A DNA stretch of 55,865 nucleotides from Metabacillus bambusae. Its GTDB lineage: Bacteria > Bacillota > Bacilli > Bacillales > Bacillaceae. Shown piece by piece: positions 25,709 to 34,743 of the stretch. Under the pieces are notes generated by a model. The model ran no database searches, was not told the origin of the DNA, and saw nothing but the letters and a program-made list of their open reading frames with translations. How positions within the stretch are numbered: position 1 is the first letter of the stretch; every line of letters begins with the position of its first letter. The DNA lies in contig NZ_JAGDEL010000034.1 in the NCBI RefSeq assembly GCF_017497975.1, positions 1 to 55,865 of the forward strand, written 5' to 3'. A program made the position numbers and the translations under genes.

Positions 25709-26710
25709 GTGGAGATAGGTGTGAGCACGTTTGTAGAGACAACACCAGATGTACAAACTGGTGAAGTGATAAGTCATGCACAACGTATACGTGAAGTTGT
25801 CGAGGAAATTGTTTTAGCAGATCATGTTGGACTAGATGTCTTTGGTGTGGGGGAACACCATCGGGAGGATTTTGCGGCTTCTTCTCCTGCAGTCATCCTT
25901 TCTGCTGCTGCGTCACAGACCAAACGAATCCGTCTGACAAGTGCAGTTACGGTACTCTCTTCTGCTGATCCAGTGCGAGTGTTTCAGGATTTTGCTACAC
26001 TTGACGCGATATCGGATGGTCGTGCAGAGATTATGGCGGGCCGAGGTTCCTTTATTGAATCGTTTCCTCTTTTCGGGTATGAGTTAAAGGATTATGATGA
26101 GTTGTTTGAAGAGAATCTTGAGTTATTATTAAAAATAAGAGAATCTGAGAAGGTAACTTGGAGAGGTGGGCACCGTCCGGCTATCAATAATCTTGGTGTG
26201 TATCCACGTCCAGTACAGAATCCTTTACCTGTGTGGATTGGCAGTGGTGGTAATCAAGAATCAGTAATCCGCGCAGGCTTGCTTGGACTTCCGCTGGTTC
26301 TAGCGATTATTGGTGGTCGTCCACTTCAGTTCGAGCCACTCGTGCAGCTCTATAAGAAGGCTGCCGCTCACGCAGGCCATGATCTATCCAAGTTACCAGT
26401 TGCATCACATTCACACGGTTTCATTGCGAACGATACCCAAGTAGCGGCCGACAAATTTTTCCCTTCAACCCAGCAAGTTATGAACAAGCTAGGACGTGAG
26501 CGTGGGTGGGGGCCATATAACCGATCAAGCTTTGATGACGCGCGCAGCTTTGAAGGCGCCTTGTACGTAGGAAATCCGGAGACTGTTGCCGAAAAAATCA
26601 TTCACCTTCGAAAGAACGTTGGCATTACACGCTTTATGCTGCACGTACCTGTTGGCACGATGCCACATAATGATGTGATGAGGCTATTGAACTGTTGGGA
26701 AAAGAGGTAG
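25709..26710 (+). CDS. LLM-class flavin-dependent oxidoreductase with frameshifted C-terminus
   Basis: The 333-aa luciferase-like TIM-barrel monooxygenase has EIGVSTFVETTPD at the first strand, FGVGEHHREDF near residues 46-56 (flavin/substrate loop), and RLTSAVTVLSSADPVRVFQD plus VWIGSGGN further on. It probably uses FMNH2; substrate unknown. The start is GTG 25709, 8 nt after TAGGAG. Near 26680 the frame appears to slip: the encoded end is RLLNCWEKR, while the other frame continues EAIELLGKEVAPMVREEIAK and ends at 26760, which is the natural-looking C-terminal helix. A single lost base would explain this. The enzyme core is intact, so it may still work. Confidence 0.82.
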   Translation: MEIGVSTFVETTPDVQTGEVISHAQRIREVVEEIVLADHVGLDVFGVGEHHREDFAASSPAVILSAAASQTKRIRLTSAVTVLSSADPVRVFQDFATLDAISDGRAEIMAGRGSFIESFPLFGYELKDYDELFEENLELLLKIRESEKVTWRGGHRPAINNLGVYPRPVQNPLPVWIGSGGNQESVIRAGLLGLPLVLAIIGGRPLQFEPLVQLYKKAAAHAGHDLSKLPVASHSHGFIANDTQVAADKFFPSTQQVMNKLGRERGWGPYNRSSFDDARSFEGALYVGNPETVAEKIIHLRKNVGITRFMLHVPVGTMPHNDVMRLLNCWEKR

Positions 26711-26772
26711 CGCCAATGGTTCGAGAGGAAATTGCTAAATGGGAAATGGAAAGTGAATAATGACAATGAGTG

Positions 26773-26806
26773 AAAAAAGCCTACAATTTTATATGTCGGC
26801 TTTTTT
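26773..26806 (+). terminator. Terminator after the first LLM oxidoreductase
   Basis: AAAAAAGCC and GGCTTTTTT arms enclose a 15-nt loop. It lies 13 bp after the TAA at 26758-26760 of the unshifted frame, which supports that frame being the original gene end. Confidence 0.8.
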
Positions 26807-27246
26807 CAATTATGTAATAGCATTTAGACACATATTAGTCACTATTTTCGTTTACTAGTTTAAGGAATGAGCAGAATTAATAACGAATAATTGTTAAGAA
26901 ATGTCCAAGAAATCTATTTTTTGAAAATTTTTATTTTTCGATTGAATACTATCGGAATAAAACAATGAATTCTTCCTATTTATTTCGCTTTAAAGAGGGA
27001 ACCGTTAACTACCAACACTAGATCTTTCATTTAATAATATTCTTTTGAAATAAACAATTATATCAATACTTCAAATGACTTTTCTAAATTTTTCAACATT
27101 TCACTTTCGTATTCTCACGCATAAATGACTATGATAAGATCGTAAAGGTTTTGGAATAATGGTATGTACATCAGTGATGATTAGTGTATTTGACTAAAAT
27201 AACCATTTCCAAATTCATTGTATAAAATAAAACGATGAGGTGCGTA
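26807..27246. other. AT-rich intergenic stretch
   Basis: No gene, repeat or convincing promoter was recognised. The last ten bases hold the GAGGTG site of the Spo0E-like gene. Confidence 0.4.
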
Positions 27247-27480
27247 ATGAAAGCGGTTAATCATGTCCAAAATGAAAATATGGATCTATTATTGGAAATA
27301 TATAATCTAAAAACGTCTTTAAGTGAATTGTACTCTAAAAAAGGTCCGGCTAATGGTGAATATATATCATCTTCAATTAAACTAGATTTGCTTTTAAAAC
27401 AATATATTGAAGAGAAAATGACTACGTTAAATGATGAATTGATAGAAATGCAAAAACAAAATGGACTTTCTGCTTCATAA
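27247..27480 (+). CDS. Spo0E-like regulatory protein
   Basis: The 77-aa helical-hairpin-sized protein has LLLEIYNLKTSLSELYSKKG, then SSSIKLDLLLKQYIEEK, the layout of Spo0E-type aspartyl-phosphate phosphatases (helix, short loop, then the S-x-x-LD-x-LI-x-xY motif). In that family the SQELD-like motif dephosphorylates Spo0A~P and delays sporulation. Here the motif reads SIKLD, so activity is uncertain. The start at 27247 has GAGGTG close upstream; an ATG at 27235 has no site. A terminator follows at 27565. It is stand-alone, as usual for spo0E-like genes. Confidence 0.6.
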   Translation: MKAVNHVQNENMDLLLEIYNLKTSLSELYSKKGPANGEYISSSIKLDLLLKQYIEEKMTTLNDELIEMQKQNGLSAS

Positions 27481-27564
27481 GTCTAGTAATTTTTATGTGC
27501 TTTTAGATTTATGTTTTTGTGTTAATTCTTTAATAGCAAATCTTCTTAAATAGAGCCATGATTC

Positions 27565-27600
27565 AAAGCCTTAGTTCTAAGTTTAGGACTAAGGCTTTTT
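27565..27600 (+). terminator. Terminator after the Spo0E-like gene
   Basis: AAAGCCTTAGTTCTAA pairs with TAGGACTAAGGCTTT and ends in T's. Confidence 0.85.
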
Positions 27601-27603
27601 AAT

Positions 27604-27807
27604 ATAAAATGAGGGAGTTAATTTACAGGGCATCCCGATTTACGTGATTGGCTAAAATTTTTCCAGAGGAACTGAATTATTTTCTGTTGTTGAGAATGAT
27701 GAGATAGGTTGGTAATTGATCTCATCAATGAGGGTAGAGGATGGCTAGTAAGAGAAAAAATAGACATAGCTGCAGCAAATCAATTAATCATTATTATTAA
27801 TGATAAA
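27604..27807. other. Possible decayed coding sequence
   Basis: A start-less plus-strand frame reads LINEGRGWLVREKIDIAAAN then QLIIIINDKLFKII before a stop near 27825. Codon usage looks protein-like, but upstream frames are full of stops. Family not recognised. Confidence 0.3.
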
Positions 27808-27972
27808 TTATTTAAGATCATCTAACTGTGATGCCTGGCCTAAATTATTCAGAGAGTTTTTAAATGCCTTTGATCTGTTTGTGAGATCATGCTCTAAATG
27901 TACTTTTTCCGTATTTGTATTCCAGATACTAAATTTAATTGAATCTTGTTGATACTCGTCTTTGTTAGTCAT
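27808..27972 (-). CDS. Small hypothetical protein, 54 aa
   Basis: The ATG at 27970-27972 follows CAGGAG on the minus strand at ideal spacing and opens a 54-codon frame ending at TTA 27808-27810. The peptide begins MTNKDEYQQDSIKFSIWNTN and ends LNNLGQASQLDDLK. It is hydrophilic, probably mostly helical in its second half, without membrane or signal segments. I do not recognise a family. Good initiation signals and balanced composition argue that it is real. Neighbours give no functional hint. Confidence 0.6.
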   Translation of the reverse strand: MTNKDEYQQDSIKFSIWNTNTEKVHLEHDLTNRSKAFKNSLNNLGQASQLDDLK

Positions 27973-28070
27973 TTTTTTCACTCCTGAAATTAGTTTAGTT
28001 TGGAATAGGTAGATATCTAATGCATAGTATTTTGCAAAATGTTTATTTTATCCTTATTTTTTATTATCTT

Positions 28071-28235
28071 GGAAATTATAAAATTCTTGTACTGTGGATA
28101 AGCGCTTGGCATCTAGCTCCAGCGCCTAGCCCCTCGAGGTCATAAGCCACATAAGAATTGAAGGTAAAGAAAACACCTTCTATTCTTATGCGTCTTATTT
28201 GCCCGAGGCTGTTCAAGGCGCTTGAGCTTTTGTTC
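28071..28235 (+). repeat. Dispersed repeat of the GGAAATTATAAAATTCTT family, copy 1
   Basis: About 165 bp. It starts GGAAATTATAAAATTCTT, has the conserved block AGCTCCAGCGCCTAGCCCCT, an internal stem (CATAAGAATTGAAGGT with ACCTTCTATTCTTATG) and ends GGCGCTTGAGCTTTTGTTC. Two more copies lie at 32183 and 34744 in the same orientation. It carries no protein; open frames over it are spurious. Confidence 0.85.
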
Positions 28236-28253
28236 TTTAGTGTGATAATAGTT

Positions 28254-28290
28254 AAAGGTTGCTGTTGTTTTTTAAACAGCAACCTTTTAT
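28254..28290. terminator. Bidirectional-looking hairpin terminator
   Basis: AAAGGTTGCTGTT pairs perfectly with AACAGCAACCTTT; T-rich follows on the right and A-rich on the left. No gene ends directly here on the plus strand. Confidence 0.65.
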
Positions 28291-28507
28291 TAATTTATGG
28301 GGGCAATTTATCCTTAAAGTCGGATAGCAAAATGATGTTACTTAGTTACTATCCTTACTAGAGAAATGGTAAATAATCAAGGTCTTAAGTTGGGAATGAT
28401 AAACGAAGGACCTTATGACCGTATTTATCTCCAAGCAAAAAAGTTTGTTTCCACAGTTTTAATTGTTACGATAGTATGGAATTTTGAATAAGAAAGGATA
28501 AAGTAAC

Positions 28508-29509
28508 ATGTCAAATATACAAATACCCGTATCAGTCTTAAATCTTGCTCCTATTCGAGAAGGGCAAGGGGCTAAAGCTTCAATTGAAGCGTTGGTCGAT
28601 TTAGCTCAGGCGACTGAAAAAATGGGCTATAAACGATATTGGATTGCTGAGCATCATAATACACCTACACTGGTGAGTTCGGCTACTTCGATTTTAATTA
28701 AACATACATTAGAACATACAGATCACATACGTGTTGGGTCTGGTGGAATCATGCTGCCGAACCATTCACCTTTGGTAGTGGCCGAACAATTTGGAACCAT
28801 GGCAGCTATCTATCCAAATCGATTGGACTTGGGTCTTGGTCGAGCACCCGGAACAGATATGAAGACTGCAAGTGCCCTTAGAAGATCGCAAAATGATTCT
28901 GTCTATACATTTCCTGATGATGTAAATGCCTTGCTTACGTTTTTTGGCCCTGAGGAGCATCAAGGTTTTGTAAAAGCTTATCCTGGTGTTGATTCGAATA
29001 TACCGATTTATATCCTTGGTTCTTCAACAGATTCAGCTTATTTAGCGGCGAAATTAGGCTTGCCATATGTATTTGCTTCTCACTTTGCACCAAGATATAT
29101 GGAAGAAGCCATCTCGATTTACCGTAATCGATTCCAGCCCTCTGAATATCTAGACGCTCCATATATGATGGTTTGTCTAAATGTAATTGCAGCAGAAACT
29201 GATGAAGAGGCTAAATTTGAATCAACAACTATGCAGCAATTTTTCTTAAATGTTGTACGTGGCTCTCAAACACCGTTACGACCTCCAGTTGATACCATGG
29301 ATCATATTTGGAGTCAGCCCGAAAAAGAAATGGCTACTTCAATGTCAAGCATGACATTAATGGGAGGAAAAGATTCAATCCGTGAACAACTGTCACGTTT
29401 TCAAGAAAAATATAACGTCGACGAAATCATGGCTGTTTCGTATATTTATAATCCTGATAAACAAAAACGTTCTTATGAAATTTTAAAAGAAGTGGTCGAT
29501 GGCAAATAA
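28508..29509 (+). CDS. LLM-class flavin-dependent oxidoreductase (YceB/MsnO8-like)
   Basis: The 333-aa bacterial-luciferase-like protein has the single-domain YceB/MsnO8-type pattern: [13 protein letters not shown] at 8-20, [18 protein letters not shown] near 43-60, [20 protein letters not shown] near 78-97 and [11 protein letters not shown] near 107-117. These are FMN- or F420-linked monooxygenases of mostly unknown substrate. AGAAAGGATAAAGTAAC precedes the ATG. It is monocistronic, with a strong terminator at 29523. It is not closely similar to the LLM protein at 25.7 kb, so the two are not a recent duplication. Confidence 0.9.
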   Translation: MSNIQIPVSVLNLAPIREGQGAKASIEALVDLAQATEKMGYKRYWIAEHHNTPTLVSSATSILIKHTLEHTDHIRVGSGGIMLPNHSPLVVAEQFGTMAAIYPNRLDLGLGRAPGTDMKTASALRRSQNDSVYTFPDDVNALLTFFGPEEHQGFVKAYPGVDSNIPIYILGSSTDSAYLAAKLGLPYVFASHFAPRYMEEAISIYRNRFQPSEYLDAPYMMVCLNVIAAETDEEAKFESTTMQQFFLNVVRGSQTPLRPPVDTMDHIWSQPEKEMATSMSSMTLMGGKDSIREQLSRFQEKYNVDEIMAVSYIYNPDKQKRSYEILKEVVDGK

Positions 29510-29522
29510 AGAATAAATAACA

Positions 29523-29557
29523 AGCAGATCTTATCAACGTGATAAGATCTGCTTTTA
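29523..29557 (+). terminator. Terminator after the second LLM oxidoreductase
   Basis: The 14-bp perfect stem AGCAGATCTTATCA / TGATAAGATCTGCT has a 3-4 nt loop and T's, 13 bp after the stop. Confidence 0.9.
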
Positions 29558-29764
29558 TTCAAGAAACCACCTCCTTATCTATTTTAAACAAGGCTACAAA
29601 CGATTGGTACTCATAAAATATGTAAAAATAACTCAGAAGTAGGGTGTTAGGTTAAGTCAATTTGAAATGAAGTCAAGCTTAGGCAATCAGAACCTCGATG
29701 CTAACTAGATAAAACTAGAGTATAATTAAAAAAGGGGAATCTAAGCTAACAGGAGTACAGACAA

Positions 29765-31045
29765 ATGGACAAACAAAATAGCAAGTTCAGATGGATCGTT
29801 TTTGCCACTGTATTGTTTACTTATTTTATTATAGTAAGTCAAAGAACGGCACCAGGATTAATATCAGATCAATTGATGAAAGATTTCAATGTAACAGCGT
29901 CAACCATTGGGTTGCTTGCTAGTATACAATTTTTTGCATATGCTGGATTGCAAGTTCCGATAGGAATATTGTCAGATCGTTTTGGGCCTAATCTCTTTCT
30001 GATTGTAGGGACACTCCTAACTGGTGTAGGTACGTTACTTTATAGTCTAGCACCTAATGAATCTATTTTATTTCTTGCTAGATTAATAGTAGGAACGGGA
30101 GATGCGACAATTTGGGTGAATGTAGTTTTAATTTTAAGCCAGTGGTTTAAAGGAAATGAATTTATTAAATTACTTGGTATGGCAGGAATGACTGGGAGCC
30201 TCGGATTCTTGATGGCAACAGTACCTTTTTCAATCTGGATTGCCTTAACAGGGTGGAGAGCGTCATTTTTTACAATGGGAATTATTTTATGTCTTTGTGG
30301 AATTCTACTCTATTTCGTCCTCGTTAAATATCCAAAACGAATGATCCAAAACAATGCTGTAACGAGTTCATCTTCAGTTAAACCTGAGCTTAAACGTGAG
30401 AAAACGCTTGTTATATTGAACCGCATTTTTTCGAATCGTCAAGCATGGGCAGTATTTTTCTGTCACTTTGGTGCTGTAGGAACATATGTAGGATTCATAG
30501 GTTCATGGGCAGTGCCATATGGCATGGATGTATTTGATATGACACGCTCCGGTGCAAGTCAATTTATTATGATTGGCCTTATTGGGGCATTAATTGGTGC
30601 GCCTTTAACAAGTTGGATTTCAAGTCGCATGCAATCAATTAAAAAACCTTATATTACTGTGCATTTGCTTATTTTTCTGAGCTGGGCTGCTTTTCTTTTA
30701 TTTAGCGGAAAGCCGCCACTCATTATCCTTATGCTGCTTTTTTTATTGATAGGATATGGAAATGGAGCAAGCGCCCTAACATTTGCGGTTGTTCGTCAGT
30801 CTTTTGATGTAAAAGAGGTCGGTGTTGCCTCGGGATTTGCGAATATGGGAGGATTTTTAAGTGCCGTCCTATTACCGAGCATTTTTGGAAAAGTATTGGA
30901 CCATTTTCATTTTGCAGAAAGTAATGTTGGTTATCTTTATGGGTTTTTTATCCCAGTCATCTTTTCAATAATTGGTTTAATTGGAGGAATTCTCATTAAG
31001 GAGCAGTCTAAGGAAATAACACAAACAAAGGAATTAAGCGTTTAG
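29765..31045 (+). CDS. Major facilitator superfamily transporter
   Basis: The 426-aa protein has 12 predicted membrane segments. The loop between segments 2 and 3 carries the MFS motif-A type sequence GILSDRFGPNLF (about residues 62-73). The overall shape, with a cytosolic loop near 195-215 (KRMIQNNAVTSSSSVK), is that of a proton-linked symporter or exporter; the substrate is not evident. ACAGGAG lies before the ATG. It is monocistronic, with a terminator at 31137. Confidence 0.88.
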   Translation: MDKQNSKFRWIVFATVLFTYFIIVSQRTAPGLISDQLMKDFNVTASTIGLLASIQFFAYAGLQVPIGILSDRFGPNLFLIVGTLLTGVGTLLYSLAPNESILFLARLIVGTGDATIWVNVVLILSQWFKGNEFIKLLGMAGMTGSLGFLMATVPFSIWIALTGWRASFFTMGIILCLCGILLYFVLVKYPKRMIQNNAVTSSSSVKPELKREKTLVILNRIFSNRQAWAVFFCHFGAVGTYVGFIGSWAVPYGMDVFDMTRSGASQFIMIGLIGALIGAPLTSWISSRMQSIKKPYITVHLLIFLSWAAFLLFSGKPPLIILMLLFLLIGYGNGASALTFAVVRQSFDVKEVGVASGFANMGGFLSAVLLPSIFGKVLDHFHFAESNVGYLYGFFIPVIFSIIGLIGGILIKEQSKEITQTKELSV

Positions 31046-31136
31046 ATTAAACTTTATTAGTATGATCTTTCTCCAAACACTATTCTTTAGCTTTAACCTC
31101 TTTTTTCCTAATAAATAAATTAGGTGGTTACGCTGT

Positions 31137-31175
31137 AAAAAAGGGACTTTCAGGTTACCAGAAAGTTCCTTTTTT
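31137..31175 (+). terminator. Terminator after the MFS gene
   Basis: AAAAAGGGACTTTC pairs with GAAAGTTCCTTTTT (one wobble); a T-run is part of the right arm. Confidence 0.85.
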
Positions 31176-31275
31176 AATATTAGCTATTTTAGGTTAATGA
31201 AGAAGTACAAGGTAGGATGTAGTAAAAAAGTGTATACTTATCTAGTAAACTTTTTCAAAAGCAGGAGGAATCATA

Positions 31276-32130
31276 GTGGGAAAAAGAACTAAGGTAATAT
31301 TCTTAGACATGGATGGAACAATATTAAATCATCAAAATAAGGTAAGCATACATACAAAAGAAATCATTGATGCCATACGAAAAAAAGGAATAAATGTTTT
31401 TATTGCGACAGGAAGATCGTTTGATGAAATAGAAGGAGTAGTTCCTGAAGGCTTTCAAGTGGATGGATTCGTTACTTCGAATGGTATGGCGGGATACTTA
31501 GGGAAGGAAGTCGTTTTTGAACATTCCCTATCACTTGAATTGGTTGAAACCGTTATTGAAAAAGCGAGAAAAAACAAGGTATACTATGAGCTTTTCCCAT
31601 ATGGAGCATCCCGAATGACCTTAAAACAAGATCAACAATATGTTGAGGATGAAATAAGAGAGCCAAAGCCAGACAGTGTGGGTATTAATGAGTGGCTATC
31701 ACGTAAAGAAGCGATTAAAGAAGAGATTGCTTGGACAGATACCATAGAGGGAAATCGATTTTCGAAGTTTTACTTCTTTGCGAGAACGAAAGAACATATA
31801 AATAGTTGGAAAAATGAGCTTGAACAATTAAAGCGAGTTATCGATTTTTCTACTTCTATATCTTCAGAACACAATGTAGAATTGATGGTTGCAAACGTGA
31901 ACAAGGCAACAGGAATTAAACAGATGTTAAAGCACTTGGATTTGTCTGAGGATGGAGTTATGGCGATTGGTGATAGTGACAATGATATCCCGATGCTACA
32001 ATTTGTTGATCATGCCGTTGCGATGAAAAATGCACCAGATCACATCAAAGAAATAGCTGATGAAGTAACAGATTTCACATGTGATGAAGATGGGGTATAT
32101 CATTATTTAAAATCGACATTTAAACTGTAA
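31276..32130 (+). CDS. HAD-superfamily Cof-type phosphatase
   Basis: The 284-aa protein is full length for Cof/HAD-IIB sugar-phosphate phosphatases. Motif I is FLDMDGTI with nucleophile D11 and acid D13; motif II is FIATGRS near 48; motif IV is AIGDSDNDIPML near 232, followed by the AVAMKNAP signature. The IIB cap lies between, about 80-195. It probably dephosphorylates small sugar phosphates or FMN/PLP-type phosphates in the cytosol. The start is GTG 31276 behind GCAGGAGGA. No operon partners. Confidence 0.9.
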   Translation: MGKRTKVIFLDMDGTILNHQNKVSIHTKEIIDAIRKKGINVFIATGRSFDEIEGVVPEGFQVDGFVTSNGMAGYLGKEVVFEHSLSLELVETVIEKARKNKVYYELFPYGASRMTLKQDQQYVEDEIREPKPDSVGINEWLSRKEAIKEEIAWTDTIEGNRFSKFYFFARTKEHINSWKNELEQLKRVIDFSTSISSEHNVELMVANVNKATGIKQMLKHLDLSEDGVMAIGDSDNDIPMLQFVDHAVAMKNAPDHIKEIADEVTDFTCDEDGVYHYLKSTFKL

Positions 32131-32182
32131 ATATTAATCTAGTGAGGGACAGTCCCCAAGAACCGAAATTGCTTGTCGTTTG

Positions 32183-32346
32183 GGAAATTATAAAATTCTT
32201 GGACTGTGGATAAGCGCACGACATCCAGCTCCAGCGCCTAGCCCCTCGAGGCCATAAGCTAATTTAGAATTGAAGGCAAAGAACGCCTTCTATTCTAAAT
32301 CATCTTATGCTTGTCGGGGCTGATCAAGGCGCTTGCGCTTTTGTTC
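32183..32346 (+). repeat. Dispersed repeat of the GGAAATTATAAAATTCTT family, copy 2
   Basis: 164 bp with the same ends and conserved block as copy 1. The internal stem has changed on both sides: TTTAGAATTGAAGGC pairs with GCCTTCTATTCTAAA, so several base pairs differ from copy 1 while pairing is kept. Confidence 0.85.
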
Positions 32347-32415
32347 AGGGAATTGTTATTGAAAAGTACATTGATTATCAAGGTAATAAATTGAATTGGT
32401 AAGGTGTGAAAAAGA

Positions 32416-33063
32416 ATGAAGAAAATTGTCGCATTACTAGGGGATTACTGGCATGCTGCAGATGATGCAAAGGCTGGTTTAGAAGCAGCAATGAAGAGAT
32501 TACCAAACAATGATGAAATTAACCTTCAGTACATCACACATAAGGAAGTTTCACAAGTGCTCGATGTGATACCAGACTTATTTATCAATGCGAAAATGGA
32601 CCAACTAAACCCAAGGGATGAAATTGTGATCACTTGGTTAACAGAAGAATTGGATACGAAGCTCGTAAACTACGTAGAAGAGGGAGGAAGTGTCCTAGCT
32701 TGGCATGCTGGAATGGCTGGATATTCTAGTGAAAGCAACTATATTCATATGTTGCGAGGATGTTTTAATTATCATCCACCAGGACTTCAAGAGGTTACAT
32801 ACATGTTGAAGGAAAATGAAGAAAGTGGAGAGAATACATTTTCCCTTTCAGATGAACAGTATTTTGTCCACTGTGATACAGCAAATACAGAAGTTGACCT
32901 CTGGAGTACAGGTGTCGATGGGGATTCGATCGCAGGCTGGAAGCATTCCTTTGGCAAAGGGAAAATATGCTGCTTTACTCCAGCCCATACTAGAGAAGGG
33001 ATGGTTAATGAAAACGTCTCAAGCTTGTTAGCGGAAAAAATAAAATGGATGTTATCTCTGTAG
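32416..33063 (+). CDS. ThuA-like domain protein
   Basis: The 215-aa protein has the class-I glutamine amidotransferase-like fold of the ThuA (trehalose utilisation) family: VALLGDYWHAADDA at the N-terminus, the central strand-loop GGSVLAWHAGMAGY near 95-108, HMLRGCFNYHPPGLQ, and the late VHCDTANTEVDLW and FTPAHTREGM segments. ThuA-like proteins are linked to sugar catabolism, often as isomerase- or hydrolase-like partners; activity is not established. AAGGTG precedes the ATG. A terminator follows. No sugar genes adjoin directly. Confidence 0.78.
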   Translation: MKKIVALLGDYWHAADDAKAGLEAAMKRLPNNDEINLQYITHKEVSQVLDVIPDLFINAKMDQLNPRDEIVITWLTEELDTKLVNYVEEGGSVLAWHAGMAGYSSESNYIHMLRGCFNYHPPGLQEVTYMLKENEESGENTFSLSDEQYFVHCDTANTEVDLWSTGVDGDSIAGWKHSFGKGKICCFTPAHTREGMVNENVSSLLAEKIKWMLSL

Positions 33064-33090
33064 ATCGTGTAGTGGTTTTACTAAATGAAA

Positions 33091-33133
33091 ACCCAAAAAC
33101 AAATGCTTTCACGTTTTGTTTTTGGGCTTTTTT
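33091..33133 (+). terminator. Terminator after the ThuA-like gene
   Basis: CCCAAAAACAAA and TTTGTTTTTGGG arms followed by six T's; symmetrical enough to work for the convergent minus-strand gene too. Confidence 0.85.
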
Positions 33134-33169
33134 CTGTTATTGGTAAACCACCATTAACCAGCTAAATTA

Positions 33170-33634
33170 CTAACTGTTCTTATGATTGTTGTTTGTTTTG
33201 AAAATATTCTTTGAAACAGCATTCAGCTTATTTAAAAACCTATTGAAACCAAAGCCAACAAAGAACGCAATGCTTATATGGGCATAAGGGGTGTCTTCAT
33301 ATTCTGTGAATTCAATTGAAAAGATACCACTTTGGATAATTGTGACAGCAACTACAGCTGTTCCTGTTGCAAAAATTGGATAAAAAATGTACATAATCCA
33401 CTCTCGATAATCATGTAACTCATCTTTCATATAATGAGAGCAAAACATATAAAGGTGTCGCAATGATCCCCCAATTGCGCCAGCGAAGAAATAATACAAA
33501 AAGATTTCGATGTCAGAAATGAATGGCAGCGATTGTTCAAAAGCCCCCACCCATAATCCCCCAACAGCTAAAAAGCTCCCAAAAAACAAGAATGAGAGAT
33601 AAATCAGAATGACTGCCTTTAACCATTTTTTCAC
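33170..33634 (-). CDS. Hypothetical four-helix membrane protein
   Basis: The 154-aa protein has four hydrophobic segments: near 6-28, 40-62 (FLYYFFAGAIGGSLRHLYMF), 86-108 and 118-140. It has a basic, Asn-rich C-terminal tail. No family recognised. The start is placed at GTG 33634, 5 nt after GGGGGTG; the longer frame from ATG 33652 begins inside the binding site. It is monocistronic and convergent with the ThuA-like gene. Confidence 0.65.
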   Translation of the reverse strand: MKKWLKAVILIYLSFLFFGSFLAVGGLWVGAFEQSLPFISDIEIFLYYFFAGAIGGSLRHLYMFCSHYMKDELHDYREWIMYIFYPIFATGTAVVAVTIIQSGIFSIEFTEYEDTPYAHISIAFFVGFGFNRFLNKLNAVSKNIFKTNNNHKNS

Positions 33635-33652
33635 TACATCACCCCCAATCAT

Positions 33653-33999
33653 ATCCTATGAGGTAATGAAGGTGGGCGTGACAATTCCCTAGGTCTCCAT
33701 TCTTTGTAAGCTTTTTTAAATCTCAAACTTCCTAAATATCTCTTCATTTTCTCGGTCAACGCTTTAAAACGAAGGAAATATTTTTAATTTAAGTTTTATA
33801 ATATATAAGTTTCGATGTGCAGGTAAATAGTTCTGTTTTTCTCTGTAATCTAGATTTATGTATGTATTATTTTACAATCTATAATATTGGTAAATAGTAA
33901 CAAAAATCACATAGTGAATCTGAACAATAATACATAAATTTGCCCCAATAAAAGTCAGTAGTTTAATTACAGAAGCTTTAAGAAGGATATGAAGATCAC
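33653..33999. other. Intergenic region upstream of the LXG remnant
   Basis: No gene or repeat seen. An AAGGA site at 33983 precedes the LXG remnant. Confidence 0.4.
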
Positions 34000-34209
34000 G
34001 TGAAGGTACTAGATACAAATACATTAGTACATACAATGGAAGCTAGGTCACAAGCATACAAAAAACTAAGGGAGCAGTTGGAACAGGTAAAAAGGAAATG
34101 CAATGACATCGTGAATCTTGATGATCAGTTCAAACGCTTTTACCAAGCACAAATTACGCAGCATAATGGTGGTAGGACAACTGGTATGTGGGCAGAAGCC
34201 CCTAGATGA
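34000..34209 (+). pseudogene. Truncated LXG-domain toxin gene
   Basis: A 69-codon frame with GTG start reads MKVLDTNTLVHTMEARSQAY and goes on ...LREQLEQVKRKCNDIVNLDDQFK, which is the beginning of an LXG domain, the N-terminal delivery domain of type VII-secreted polymorphic toxins in Bacillus. It then jumps to an unrelated short tail (RFYQAQITQHNGGRTTG...) and stops. Full LXG toxins exceed 400 residues, so the middle has been deleted. The tail may be the end of the old toxin domain. The following SUKH remnant fits as the former immunity gene. Confidence 0.65.
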
Positions 34210-34227
34210 TTTATTAAGGAGGAATTT

Positions 34228-34697
34228 ATGAAAATAGATAAGTCGACTATAGCTCTACCGTTGCCAACAGATGAATTGTTTGATATAAAAGAGAAATTTT
34301 GAAGAGTAAAACTTCCAAAAGATTTTGTTGATTTTATGAAAGAAAATAATGGGGGAGGACCAATAGATGGAGCTTTTAAATGTAATAACACGAATATGCA
34401 ATAGATCGCTTTTTATGTTTATTAAAGACTCCTAGAGATAATAAATTAGGAATTTATGATATTGTTGTTACATTAACACAACTTGAAGATAGATTGACTG
34501 ATATTGAAGATTTGATAGGTGCAGATATTTTACCAATTGCTGTTTTGTTTGCTGGTGACTTTGTATGTTTGGATTTTAGGGATGATAGAGAAAAACCAAA
34601 GGTTGTTATTTGGAATCATGAAGAATCAGCTGAATTAAAGCCAATAACATATTTTGTAGCTAATACATTTAGTGAATTTATTTATAAGGTGGAGTAA
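34228..34697 (+). pseudogene. Decayed SUKH (SMI1/KNR4)-type immunity gene
   Basis: ATG 34228 behind AAGGAGGA starts MKIDKSTIALPLPTDELFDI and hits TGA after 24 codons. The same frame continues RVKLPKDFVDFMKENNGGGP to a TAG near 34400, and a frame shift leads to EYAIDRFLCLLKTPRDNKLG...DILPIAVLFAGDFVCLDFRDD and a natural end at 34697. LPKDFVDFMKENNGG and DILPIA..FAGDFVCLDFR are hallmarks of SUKH immunity proteins. One nonsense codon and one frameshift make it inactive. A terminator follows at 34707. It lies 18 bp behind the LXG remnant, the usual toxin-immunity order. Confidence 0.75.
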
Positions 34698-34706
34698 TAT
34701 AACAAG

Positions 34707-34733
34707 AAGCGCCAGATATTTTGGCGCTTTTTA
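34707..34733 (+). terminator. Terminator after the immunity remnant
   Basis: AAGCGCCA / TGGCGCTT stem with T-rich tail. Confidence 0.85.
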
Positions 34734-34743
34734 TTTTTGTCTA

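Noticed and set aside
28076-28361. Frames on both strands over the repeat at 28071
   Set aside because: Generated by the dispersed repeat and its stem, not by a gene.
32139-32160. GGGACAGTCCC palindrome as an operator
   Set aside because: Common low-information Bacillus intergenic motif next to a dispersed repeat; no regulator or promoter context.
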